Shown here piece after piece: positions 7,993 to 13,475 of a DNA stretch of 13,475 nt (its first letter is position 1; each line of letters starts with the position of its first letter). Origin of the DNA: Rickettsiales bacterium (GTDB lineage: Bacteria > Pseudomonadota > Alphaproteobacteria > Rickettsiales > UBA998); the NCBI GenBank assembly GCA_019749855.1, contig JAIEPI010000011.1, positions 1 to 13,475 of the forward strand. Direction: 5' to 3'. Made by a program: the position numbers and the translations under genes. The notes under the pieces were generated by a model. The model saw only the letters and a program-made list of their open reading frames with translations, did not search any database and was not told the DNA's origin.

Positions 7993-8628
7993 TTAAGCGC
8001 TTTTTGCTGGAGCGCCAATCGTAATTTCGCCTGTCATCTGGCCACCGCGCTCGATTTCAATCTCGCCATACGCAATTTTACCGCGCACTTTACCAGTGGC
8101 ATAAATGGTGAGGCGGTTACGCACAATCAACTCACCTTCAAACAGGCCGCTGATCTCTGCGTCCTCGATTTCAGCCGTTCCTTTGAAAGAACCGGTTTCT
8201 GCAATCTCAACCGTGTGCACATCATTGAGACGTGCATCCACTGAGCCTTCAATCACCAGGCGATCGCAAGTGGCAATTTCACCTTTCAGCAAAATATCAT
8301 TGCCAACGGTGAGAATGCGTTTACCAGCTTTGCCACCTGATGCCGAGCTGCTTGGAGCCGTGGGGCGTGCGGGTGCTGCTCCCATGGATGCTGCCGAGGG
8401 AACCGCGGTGGGGGTAGGGCGAAAGCCCGGAGCGGTAGCGGGCGCAGCGGCAACAGGGCGTGGTGCCGCGGCAGCGGAAGGCATCGCAGCGGAAGCGGCG
8501 GGCGCAGCAGCAGCGGAAGGCATCGCAGGCATAGGCGCCATATTGGCAGGGGCGGCTTCTGATGCAAGCGTGGTGGTTTCGGTATCAATACCGATATCGT
8601 CATCTTCTTTACGGCGGAACATAGACAT
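7993..8628 (-). CDS. Bactofilin (polymer-forming cytoskeletal protein)
   Basis: Bactofilins are small proteins that polymerise without nucleotide and scaffold cell-shape, stalk or polar functions, often at the membrane. This 211-residue product has a short charged N-terminus (MSMFRRKEDDD), a long Ala/Pro/Met-rich disordered linker (about residues 20-103) and the bactofilin (DUF583) beta-helix core (about 104-206). The core shows the repeating six-residue-turn pattern: GNDILLKGEIATCDRLVIEG, then SVDA..NDVHTVEIAETGSFKGTAEIEDAEISG. I chose the ATG at 8628 because GAGGAG lies 7 nt upstream. A longer in-frame ATG at 8643 would overlap that ribosome site. The linker contains a duplicated 13-residue unit (see the repeat entry). 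The gene is followed by a strong terminator and seems monocistronic. The link to neighbouring functions is unclear. Confidence 0.95.
   Translation of the reverse strand: MSMFRRKEDDDIGIDTETTTLASEAAPANMAPMPAMPSAAAAPAASAAMPSAAAAPRPVAAAPATAPGFRPTPTAVPSAASMGAAPARPTAPSSSASGGKAGKRILTVGNDILLKGEIATCDRLVIEGSVDARLNDVHTVEIAETGSFKGTAEIEDAEISGLFEGELIVRNRLTIYATGKVRGKIAYGEIEIERGGQMTGEITIGAPAKSA
8471..8527. repeat. 18-bp direct repeat inside the bactofilin linker
   Basis: The 18-mer GCAGCGGAAGGCATCGCA occurs at 8471-8488 and again, perfectly, at 8510-8527. The 39-bp period is a multiple of three, so the frame is kept. On the protein it gives two copies of a unit beginning MPSAAAAP. It looks like a local duplication that lengthened the disordered linker. 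Confidence 0.9.
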
Positions 8629-8656
8629 GTAAGAACTCCTCAATTCTTGGGTTATG

Positions 8657-8676
8657 GCGAACGGTCACGACCGCGC
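8657..8676 (-). promoter_or_regulatory. Small inverted repeat in the bactofilin upstream region
   Basis: CGGTC (8662-8666) pairs with GACCG (8669-8673). GCG/CGC extend the stem across a two-base bulge. It lies about 30 nt upstream of the chosen bactofilin start and could be a leader hairpin or an operator. Its short length makes chance likely, and no bactofilin promoter was clearly recognised. Confidence 0.25.
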
Positions 8677-8845
8677 ATTGATATGCAATAGCGATGCCAC
8701 AGGGCGGTCTGTCCCTGAAACACACCCAACAGTGATAAAAAAAACACTGTCGATATGGCACGTAAGGCGCAGCAAACCTTGCATTTCAGGTATAGCAAAA
8801 TCTCGCCACATTTCCAGCACAAACTTGCCGCTTCATGAGTTGTAT

Positions 8846-8874
8846 GTGACAAGCGCGAATGTTTGGCCTATGTA
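8846..8874 (+). promoter_or_regulatory. Candidate thrB-rnhA promoter
   Basis: GTGACA (8846-8851) and TATGTA (8869-8874) are 17 nt apart, a fair match to the housekeeping -35 and -10 boxes. Initiation would be near 8880-8882, leaving a leader of about 26 nt before the GTG start of thrB at 8907. No better-spaced pair was found in the 263-nt divergent interval with the bactofilin gene. Confidence 0.45.
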
Positions 8875-8875
8875 C

Positions 8876-8890
8876 GTTTCAACATGAAAC
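8876..8890. promoter_or_regulatory. Palindrome at the presumed thrB transcription start
   Basis: GTTTCA (8876-8881) and TGAAAC (8885-8890) form a perfect 6-bp inverted repeat around a 3-nt centre. It overlaps the position where transcription from the candidate promoter should start and lies just before the thrB ribosome site. It could be an operator or a small leader hairpin. No regulator can be named. Confidence 0.35.
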
Positions 8891-8906
8891 AACCGGAGCC
8901 AATCGA

Positions 8907-9884
8907 GTGGCCGTTTATACGCATCTCAGCGCGGAAGAATTAACAGACATTTCCCATAGCTATGGTCTGGGCGATTTGTTGCGGGCAACTCCCATTGCCG
9001 AAGGAATAGAGAACAGTAATTATCTTCTGGAATACAGGCAGGGCGATTCTCTAGCTGATCGTGCCATTTTCACCATTTATGAAAAAAGAGTCGATCCTAA
9101 CGATGTTCCGTTCTATCTCGCGCTCATGAAGCATCTCGCTGAGAAAAACATCTGCGTACCGCGTCCTCTGTCGCGTGTGGATGGCGCATACAGCATGGTG
9201 TTGCGAGAGCATAAAAAAGCCGCGATGGTGAGCTTTCTTCATGGCAAAGCACTGACTCAGCCGGGGGAGAATCATCTGCATGAGCTGGGTACCATGCTGG
9301 CATCCCTGCACTCTGCGGTGAGTGATTTTCCGATGACGCGCCGTAATAATCTGGCGTTGGCGGGTTGGCAGTCCTTGTTTGAATCGATGGCATCGCAGTT
9401 GGATACCATTCATGCTGGGCTGGCACGCACCATTGAAACTGAACTGACGTATTTGTCGCGCCTGTGGCCCCAAGACCTGCCAAGCGGCATTATTCACGCC
9501 GACTTGTTTCCCGATAATGTCTTTTTTGAACAAGATCATATTTCGGGGGTGATTGATTGGTATTTTGCCTGCCATGATGCGTATTTATATGACCTGATGA
9601 TCACGCTAAATGCGTGGTGTTTTTCAAGCGATGGCGTGCTCAATGCTGCATGTGCGAAGGCTTTATTGATTCGGTACCATCAGTTGCGACCTATTAGTGC
9701 GGAGGAACTCTGCCTCTTGCCGATTCTGGCACGTGGGGCGGCCTTGCGTTTTCTGCTCACACGCGCCTATGACTGGCTGAATCGTCAGGAAGGTGCATTG
9801 GTCACCGTGAAAGATCCGCTTGAATATCTCAGAATACTGACTGTCCATCAATCCATGACCCATGCGAGTGACTACGGCCTATGA
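8907..9884 (+). CDS. thrB: Homoserine kinase ThrB (APH-fold type)
   Basis: This enzyme phosphorylates homoserine with ATP, the penultimate step of threonine synthesis. It is the aminoglycoside-phosphotransferase-fold homoserine kinase found in alphaproteobacteria and pseudomonads, not the GHMP-fold enzyme of E. coli. The catalytic loop GIIHADLFPDNVFF (residues 194-207) and the metal-binding aspartate D217 in GVIDWYFACHDAYLYDL are intact, and IAEGIENSNYLL near the N-terminus is characteristic. I place the start at the GTG at 8907, giving VAVYTHLS, which matches the usual MAVYT N-terminus. GGAG lies 8 nt upstream. An in-frame ATG at 8859 would add 16 residues with no family similarity and would cover the likely promoter. 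Length is 325 residues. The stop overlaps the rnhA start (ATGA), a pairing commonly seen in alphaproteobacteria. Confidence 0.95.
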   Translation: MAVYTHLSAEELTDISHSYGLGDLLRATPIAEGIENSNYLLEYRQGDSLADRAIFTIYEKRVDPNDVPFYLALMKHLAEKNICVPRPLSRVDGAYSMVLREHKKAAMVSFLHGKALTQPGENHLHELGTMLASLHSAVSDFPMTRRNNLALAGWQSLFESMASQLDTIHAGLARTIETELTYLSRLWPQDLPSGIIHADLFPDNVFFEQDHISGVIDWYFACHDAYLYDLMITLNAWCFSSDGVLNAACAKALLIRYHQLRPISAEELCLLPILARGAALRFLLTRAYDWLNRQEGALVTVKDPLEYLRILTVHQSMTHASDYGL

Positions 9885-10321
9885 AGAAAGTGACAATCTA
9901 TACAGACGGCGCCTGTTCAGGCAATCCTGGCCCGGGAGGGTGGGGTGCGCTGTTACGCTATGGGACGAATGAAAAAGAATTGCAAGGTGCAGAAGCGGCC
10001 ACCACCAATAACCGAATGGAACTTATGGCGGCGATTGAAGCGCTTAACGCCCTCACGGATGCGTGCGATGTGGATCTCTACACGGATAGTAATTATGTGC
10101 GTCAGGGCATCACGGAGTGGATTCATGGCTGGCGTCGTAAAAACTGGCGTACGGCGGACAATAAACCAGTTAAAAATGCAGATTTATGGCAGTTGTTAGT
10201 TACGGCAGAAGCACGACACACGGTGCGTTGGCACTGGGTGAAAGGCCATTCCGGTCATCCGGAAAATGATCGCGCCGATGCATTAGCCCGTGAGGCCATT
10301 ACGCAGTTGCGGTCGGGATAG
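9881..10321 (+). CDS. rnhA: Ribonuclease HI
   Basis: RNase HI cuts the RNA strand of RNA-DNA hybrids, removing primers and R-loops in the cytoplasm. All four acidic catalytic residues are present: D9 in YTDGACSGNPGPGG, E47 in NNRMELMA, D69 in YTDSNYV and D133 in NDRADALA. The assisting histidine H123 lies in WVKGHSGHPEN. The basic handle with WIHGWRRKNWRT (80-91) marks the classical bacterial type I form. At 146 residues the protein is complete. It overlaps thrB by 4 nt and lacks a strong ribosome site, so it is probably translated by coupling. Its stop is one base from the stop of the convergent XRE-like gene, and no terminator fits between them. Confidence 0.97.
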   Translation: MKKVTIYTDGACSGNPGPGGWGALLRYGTNEKELQGAEAATTNNRMELMAAIEALNALTDACDVDLYTDSNYVRQGITEWIHGWRRKNWRTADNKPVKNADLWQLLVTAEARHTVRWHWVKGHSGHPENDRADALAREAITQLRSG

Positions 10322-10322
10322 T

Positions 10323-10703
10323 TTAATCGAGCGACGGTGATTCCTGCTCGCCATAATCTGTGGTGGGGCGTGCGTTGAGATATTTTTGATCATACAATGC
10401 GAGCATCTGGTCATGATCAATGATATGAACTTCGTGGGCTTTTGAATTACCGGATGAATGTGACGATCTTCTCGCGCCTGACTTGGTATCCTCGAGGGTG
10501 ACTTCTCCAAAATCAAGAAAGACAATCCCCTCTTTTTTAAATGCTTTGGCGAGCATTTCGCGGTGATTCATCATCAGCGCCTTGGTGCCTTGTTCAAACA
10601 TCTCGATCTGTTTGGCACGCACTGTACTGCGAAACTCCAGTTCGCGCACATTCCACTTCAGCAGTCCTCTGGCGGTTTTACACTGCTTACCGGAGAGATT
10701 CAT
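10323..10703 (-). CDS. Small XRE-like helix-turn-helix protein
   Basis: The N-terminal 65 residues follow the pattern of short XRE/Cro-type regulators common in alphaproteobacteria: SGKQCKTARGLLKW, then a degenerate HTH core (VRELEFRSTVRAKQIEMFEQG), then ...LAKAFKKEGIVFLD. The usual GVS...I recognition-helix motif is poorly kept, so DNA binding is likely but not certain. A polar tail of about 60 residues (67-126), rich in Ser, Asp and Tyr, has no recognised domain. GAGG 5 nt before the ATG supports the start. The gene runs toward rnhA and ends one base from it. It lies 58 nt after the lipoprotein gene in the same direction, so the two may be co-transcribed. Targets are unknown. An inverted repeat just upstream (10726-10745) could be an autoregulatory site. 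Confidence 0.7.
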   Translation of the reverse strand: MNLSGKQCKTARGLLKWNVRELEFRSTVRAKQIEMFEQGTKALMMNHREMLAKAFKKEGIVFLDFGEVTLEDTKSGARRSSHSSGNSKAHEVHIIDHDQMLALYDQKYLNARPTTDYGEQESPSLD

Positions 10704-10725
10704 GACGGCCTCAGCTAGTTTCTAC

Positions 10726-10745
10726 AATCATGCCGCAGAATGATT
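10726..10745. promoter_or_regulatory. Inverted repeat upstream of the XRE-like gene
   Basis: AATCAT (10726-10731) and ATGATT (10740-10745) form a 6-bp inverted repeat with an 8-nt centre, 23 nt upstream of the XRE-like start. The position suits an operator for a dimeric HTH protein. The short AT-rich arms mean chance cannot be excluded. Confidence 0.25.
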
Positions 10746-10761
10746 AATAAAATACACCTAT

Positions 10762-11391
10762 CTATTTCAAGAATACGTAGGGTCTATGAAAAGAGGGGAT
10801 AAAGAGTTGTTCTGGCGCTTTGGCTTCCCCGATACGGTCCAGTCCCAGCCCGACAAGCCCATCCACCACCGATTTTGTACGCTCATAGCGCGATTGCGTG
10901 GCATTTTTTCCGTAAAGCGCGGCTAAAGGACGACAAATTTCTTTGCCAGCCAGCGCTTCTTCATAGCTGGCCTCTATCACGGGGACGTCAGGGGAGAGAC
11001 CATATAAATGTGGCTCATAATGGCCAGCCAGCAACACCGCACGGGTTTTTTTGGCGAGGGTTGGGGATATATGCCATTCCACCGGCTCATAGCTGTTCAG
11101 CACCAGCACCACATCAAGATTCTTTGGGAACCCATCCGCAGGGGCTTCCAGTTTGACGGCGCCATGACGGTGGCCTTTTTTGCTCCAATTGGGCTGCGTT
11201 GGCTTCCCTTTTCCCTCATGCGCATACATGGCCGCCACGAACACTTTCTTACCGTCGAGGTAAGGCAGGTGGCACGGGTCACCGGACGCGCGATGGTAAG
11301 GCGAGGCGGACGTACACGCTGCCAGCGGCAGGAGGAATATAGGCAATAAAAAACAAAAATTTATTTTCATGAGATGCTTGGAGTGATTCAT
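10762..11391 (-). CDS. Predicted lipoprotein of unknown function
   Basis: The 209-residue product has a lipoprotein signal: a short basic start, a hydrophobic stretch (about 10-24) and the lipobox LAAC with the lipidated cysteine at residue 26. The mature protein should therefore sit in the inner or outer membrane facing the periplasm. I do not recognise the family. Visible landmarks are VFVAAMYAHEGKG, a VVLVLNSYEPVEWHI strand-like segment, LLAGHYEPHLYGLSPDVPVI, and a possible disulphide cysteine in CRPLAALYG. The repeated YEP-type motif (SYEPVEWH, HYEPHLYG) suggests two related structural elements. An in-frame ATG at 11370 (residue 8) would give a more typical signal peptide, and neither start has a clear ribosome site. 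The gene is divergent from the orphan kinase-like gene and 58 nt upstream of the XRE-like gene. Confidence 0.75.
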   Translation of the reverse strand: MNHSKHLMKINFCFLLPIFLLPLAACTSASPYHRASGDPCHLPYLDGKKVFVAAMYAHEGKGKPTQPNWSKKGHRHGAVKLEAPADGFPKNLDVVLVLNSYEPVEWHISPTLAKKTRAVLLAGHYEPHLYGLSPDVPVIEASYEEALAGKEICRPLAALYGKNATQSRYERTKSVVDGLVGLGLDRIGEAKAPEQLFIPSFHRPYVFLK

Positions 11392-11477
11392 TATTTTGTC
11401 ATAAACGTATGTTAGAGTTAGTCATGAATGGTTTACGCAGCCGAATCAACATTATTCAGGTTGAAGGATAGTTCAAT

Positions 11478-12464
11478 ATGGCTGACTTCAAACAGACTAT
11501 CCTCAGTACGCCAAGAGAATTTTGTAATACGTTGCACTATCTCACAGATAGTTCGCTTGTGGCATATAAAGAAGGCCAACTGGATAAGCTAAATGATTTC
11601 TTCCATCAAAACCAATTTCATGACCTGGAATTCCTTGGTCATGGTAGTCACGCAGTTGTCGTCGCACCCCGAGACAGCAAGGAATTTGTTATCCGCATCT
11701 CGCCGTTTCATTGTGATGAACGGAAAGAAATTCCTTACATGCTACAGGCTATTGGCAAGCCTTTGCGAGTGGCCACTCATCATGCAGAGGGAAAAGAATG
11801 GGGCGGCTATCGTATTGAGTTCTTGAAACGGCTCGATATGAACGTGGCGAAGCCCGATATGCAGTACTTTCTGGAACAAATCACGCACCAGGGCTATGGG
11901 GCTGATTCACTCGGTCGCGGCTCTGAGATAGGCTGGTACCATTATGTGGACAGCCAAGGCCGTGATAGAAAAGTTTTAATAGGGGCAGACCCCAGTGCGC
12001 TCAGTAAACGGCGTGACTCCTCATTACCTTTGCCTGAAGCACATCCCTCTCTTGAAGACCAGTATAAAGAAAATCTCCGAATCGCGCGCTCAGAGCCTCG
12101 TCTGACATTTCTAATACCTGATATCGAGCATCAGCTACGCATGTCGGTGAATGCTGTTAAGTCGGGTGAGGAAACAGGGCAGGAGATGAGGAATATGCAA
12201 GCTGAAGAACCTGCGGAAGCTGCCCCAACTGCTAAAGTAGATGAGATTGCAGAACCCCATGCTCCAAACCCACAGGCTAAGAAAGAAAGGGCAGATTTGG
12301 GAGAAATGCATGGTAAGGGGCGTTGGGAAAAGCTCCTAGAAGAAGAAAAATGGCTGGGTAAAAAAGGGCTGGCATTTGGTGCTGCTACCGTCGCTCTAGG
12401 CGCGGTGGGCTATGGGGCTTATCAGTGGCTGAGCAAAGAGCCGACTCAGCAAAAAGCCCATTAA
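11478..12464 (+). CDS. Orphan protein with kinase-like N-terminal motif and C-terminal membrane anchor
   Basis: I do not recognise this 328-residue protein as a named family. Residues 50-75 read LEFLGHGSHAVVVAP followed by a strand VIRIS. This resembles the glycine-rich loop (G-x-G-x-x-x-V) and beta-3 strand of protein-kinase-like folds, except that arginine replaces the usual ATP-binding lysine. A later segment VLIGADPSAL (167-176) sits where such folds often carry a metal-binding Asp, but the pattern is not canonical and no HxDxxxxN catalytic loop is seen. Residues 226-295 are polar and charged, with an acidic/Ala-Pro part (240-265) and a basic-acidic helix-like part. The stretch 297-317 is a single hydrophobic helix near the C-terminus, consistent with a tail anchor. 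GAAGGA lies about 9 nt before the ATG. There is no N-terminal signal. It could be a pseudokinase-like or effector-like protein; both are guesses. Confidence 0.75.
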   Translation: MADFKQTILSTPREFCNTLHYLTDSSLVAYKEGQLDKLNDFFHQNQFHDLEFLGHGSHAVVVAPRDSKEFVIRISPFHCDERKEIPYMLQAIGKPLRVATHHAEGKEWGGYRIEFLKRLDMNVAKPDMQYFLEQITHQGYGADSLGRGSEIGWYHYVDSQGRDRKVLIGADPSALSKRRDSSLPLPEAHPSLEDQYKENLRIARSEPRLTFLIPDIEHQLRMSVNAVKSGEETGQEMRNMQAEEPAEAAPTAKVDEIAEPHAPNPQAKKERADLGEMHGKGRWEKLLEEEKWLGKKGLAFGAATVALGAVGYGAYQWLSKEPTQQKAH

Positions 12465-12471
12465 ACCATAT

Positions 12472-12587
12472 TCGTCATTGCGAGCAAAGCGAAGCAATCC
12501 AGTGCGCTAGTCGCGCAATAAGTAATTTTGCCTTGCGCTGGATTCCGGATCAGCGATCGGCTGCGCCTCACTTGTCCGGAATGACGA
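12472..12587. repeat. 116-bp foldback element of dispersed-repeat type
   Basis: The outer arms TCGTCATT (12472-12479) and AATGACGA (12580-12587) are perfect inverted repeats. Inside are a second palindromic pair (AATCCAG.GCGC facing GCGCTGGATT) and a hairpin ATTCCGGA (12542-12549) against TCCGGAAT (12575-12582). Read in one frame the left part gives RHCEQSEAIQ and the right part gives WIPDQRS...LSGMT, the spurious peptides typical of palindromic repeats scattered through many bacterial genomes. It starts 7 nt after the orphan gene's stop and could stabilise or end that transcript. It is non-coding. Confidence 0.8.
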
Positions 12588-12624
12588 TAGAGTGTTAGTC
12601 GAGGACAGCATGTCCAAGTCAGCC

Positions 12625-12660
12625 GTGCCTGTCAGCCGAAGCCTTAGCAAAGGCGGAAAC
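12625..12660. repeat. Second dispersed-repeat fragment (AFAKASAD type)
   Basis: Read on the minus strand this stretch encodes SAFAKASADRHG, a peptide often produced when a known kind of intergenic palindromic repeat is wrongly translated. It contains the small inverted repeat GCCTT/AAGGC around AGCA. Only a fragment is recognisable, with no coding function. Assignment to this repeat class rests on memory of similar spurious peptides in databases. Confidence 0.5.
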
Positions 12661-12672
12661 TAGCGAAGCGGT

Positions 12673-12818
12673 GCCTATTGCGGAGCGCAGCAGGCCAAAG
12701 CATCGAGGCGAATATAAAAAAAATAGACAGATAAGAAAAGGGTACAAGAAGCGCACATAGAACGTGTGCGCCAGCCATGAGCCGCTGAAGGCGCGCCTAT
12801 TGCGGAGGCCAGCAGGCC
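12673..12818. repeat. Pair of 24-bp direct repeats downstream of the rRNA operon
   Basis: Copy A (12673-12696) and copy B (12795-12818) match at 22 of 24 positions and begin GCCTATTGCGGAG. Each is followed by a purine-rich stretch ending in ATAAAA. The 98 bp between the copies include an A-rich segment and a 7-bp hairpin. The pair may be partial copies of one mobile or dispersed repeat unit. Confidence 0.7.
12751..12771 (-). terminator. Hairpin, possible secondary rRNA-operon terminator
   Basis: GCGCACA (12751-12757) and TGTGCGC (12765-12771) form a perfect 7-bp stem with a 7-nt loop, about 90 nt downstream of the 5S gene on the minus strand. The bases that follow on that strand (TTCTTGT...) are only moderately T-rich, so this is a weak terminator candidate or just a structured part of the repeat cluster. 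Confidence 0.3.
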
Positions 12819-12842
12819 GGAGCAGGGGCAAATAAAAGACAC

Positions 12843-12858
12843 AAAAAACCCGTTTATA
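12843..12858 (-). terminator. 3' arm of the 5S stalk followed by a T-run, probable rrn terminator/processing site
   Basis: The arm at 12849-12858 pairs over 10 bp with 12980-12989 on the other side of the 5S gene. On the minus strand the 3' arm is followed directly by six T residues (12848-12843). The 5S RNA is thus enclosed in a stalk, which is normally an RNase cleavage site. The T-run gives it the form of an intrinsic terminator with the whole 5S RNA as its loop. Confidence 0.55.
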
Positions 12859-12860
12859 AG

Positions 12861-12978
12861 GCCTGGCGACGACTTACTCTCCCACGTCTTAGGACGCAGT
12901 ACCATCAGCGCTGAAGGGTTTCACGGTCGTGTTCGAGATGGGAACGTGTGGGTCAACCTTCGCTAAAATCACCAAGCC
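12861..12978 (-). rRNA. rrf: 5S ribosomal RNA
   Basis: On the minus strand the gene begins GGCTTGGTG and ends GTCGCCAGGCC, with the two ends pairing as helix I. Inside are the conserved ACCCACACGTTCCCATCTCG segment, the CGAACACG loop and the GATGGTACTGCG and GTGGGAGAGTA segments. The length of about 118 nt is normal. It follows the 23S gene after a spacer of about 170 nt. No tRNA gene, such as the initiator tRNA common after 5S in some alphaproteobacteria, was seen downstream. The exact ends are estimated from the terminal helix. Confidence 0.97.
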
Positions 12979-12979
12979 A

Positions 12980-13149
12980 TATAAACGGGCTTTAAGGTGC
13001 TCACTCCGGAAGGGGCTTCGAAGGAGGGTAAGATGCCCCTTCCAGAATGAACGATCGTATGTAAGAAGAGTTTTTCTAAACCTTGCTGTTGTGCTTCACA
13101 TCAGAGGCAAAACATCGCTGCTTTGCCCTGTTCGTAAGCGACTCAAGAT
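12980..13149 (-). other. 23S-5S intergenic spacer with processing hairpins
   Basis: The spacer holds the 5' arm of the 5S stalk (12980-12989) and a 9-bp perfect stem GGAAGGGGC (13008-13016) with GCCCCTTCC (13035-13043). A further 6-bp stem pairs GGCAAA (13106-13111) with TTTGCC (13122-13127). No tRNA is recognisable. These structures are likely RNase processing sites of the precursor. The far 5' partner of the 23S 3' flank is outside the window. Confidence 0.65.
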
Positions 13150-13475
13150 TATTGATTAAGCCTATCGAGTTATTAGTACTGGTCAGCTTCACGCGTTACC
13201 GCGCTTCCACACCCAGCCTATCAACGTGGTGGTCTACCACGACTCTAATGGGGAATACTCGTTTTGAGGTGGGTTTCACGCTTAGATGCTTTCAGCGTTT
13301 ATCCCGACCGCACATAGCTACCCAGCCATGCCACTGGCGTGACAACTGGTGCACCAGAGGTGCGTCCAACCCGGTCCTCTCGTACTAAGGTCAGATCCTC
13401 TCAATATTCCTACACCCACGGCAGATAGGGACCGAACTGTCTCACGACGTTCTAAACCCAGCTCACGTACCACTT
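13150..13475 (-). rRNA. rrl: 23S ribosomal RNA, 3' end (5' part outside window)
   Basis: The minus strand carries the 3' portion of 23S rRNA. It includes the sarcin-ricin loop AGTACGAGAGGACC (13373-13386), the TGGCTGGGTAGCTATGTGCG and CCACGTTGATAGGCTGGGTG segments (each conserved) and the end CTAATAACTCGATAGGCTTAATC. The 3' boundary near 13150 is estimated from the usual end after GGCTTAAT, to within about 10 nt. The gene runs out of the right edge. Confidence 0.96.

Noticed and set aside
8105..8632. 175-codon open frame antisense to the bactofilin gene
   Set aside because: It is an Ala-rich shadow of the GC-rich linker codons on the opposite strand, which carries a convincing bactofilin with a ribosome site and terminator.
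8729..8750. Hairpin ACAGTG/CACTGT as a terminator in the bactofilin-thrB interval
   Set aside because: The A/T run is in the loop and not after the stem on either strand, and no transcript is expected to end there.
8859..8906. Longer ThrB starting at the ATG at 8859
   Set aside because: The extra 16 residues do not resemble ThrB N-termini, the stretch covers the likely -10 box, and the GTG at 8907 has a good ribosome site and gives the expected VAVYT start.
9051..9575. 174-codon minus-strand frame inside thrB
   Set aside because: It lies entirely opposite thrB, whose kinase motifs are intact; the antisense peptide has no recognisable pattern.
12472..12587. CRISPR-like array
   Set aside because: There is one foldback element only, with no regularly spaced identical repeats and no cas genes.
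12465..12860. tRNA gene (for example initiator tRNA) after the 5S gene
   Set aside because: No cloverleaf arms or a T-loop motif were found; the interval consists of repeats and hairpins.
12675..12905. 76-codon minus-strand frame downstream of the rRNA genes
   Set aside because: It overlaps the 5S gene and the direct repeats, so its apparent peptide repeats are a by-product of those repeats.
13083..13388. 101-codon plus-strand frame over the 23S end
   Set aside because: It runs antisense through highly conserved 23S rRNA.

Overview
The window looks like chromosomal DNA of a motile alphaproteobacterium of moderate GC content. The evidence is the thrB-rnhA gene pair with an ATGA overlap, an alphaproteobacterial-style short XRE-like regulator, a MotA/MotB stator pair, a bactofilin, and an rRNA operon whose 23S and 5S sequences read as alphaproteobacterial. 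The order within the class cannot be fixed from sequence alone. A Micavibrio-like or other less-studied lineage is possible, but this is a guess.

Layout. Positions 1-1942 (+) hold the 3' part of a succinylornithine/acetylornithine aminotransferase (astC/argD type), followed after 3 nt by an M20 peptidase-family hydrolase of the carboxypeptidase G2 type. Converging on them is a minus-strand block: motB and motA (1947-3883), then astB, astD and astA (4057-7902), transcribed in the order astA-astD-astB and then motA-motB. The arginine succinyltransferase pathway is therefore present as two convergent halves with the flagellar stator genes between them. A canonical succinylglutamate desuccinylase (AstE) is not in the window. 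The M20 hydrolase sits where that activity is needed and belongs to a family that cleaves N-acyl-glutamates, so it is a good candidate for the last step. astA has a well-spaced promoter whose -10 box ends only 6 nt before the ATG, which suggests a leaderless mRNA. A strong intrinsic terminator (7945-7976) separates astA from the upstream bactofilin gene.

Positions 8644-10321 hold a divergent thrB-rnhA unit (homoserine kinase, RNase HI). It is met tail to tail by a small XRE-like gene (minus). Next are an unknown lipoprotein (minus) and, divergent from it, an orphan 328-residue protein (plus). The orphan has a kinase-like glycine-rich N-terminal segment and a C-terminal transmembrane anchor, and I do not recognise its family.

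Positions 12465-12860 carry no gene. They hold a cluster of dispersed-type palindromic repeats: a 116-bp foldback element, a second repeat type, and two copies of a 24-bp direct repeat. The cluster lies immediately downstream of an rRNA operon on the minus strand (5S at 12861-12978, spacer with hairpins, 23S 3' end from about 13150 to the window edge). The only known multi-gene system seen is the split ast pathway. The most novel-looking items are the proposed AstE replacement, the leaderless astA promoter and the anchored kinase-like orphan.
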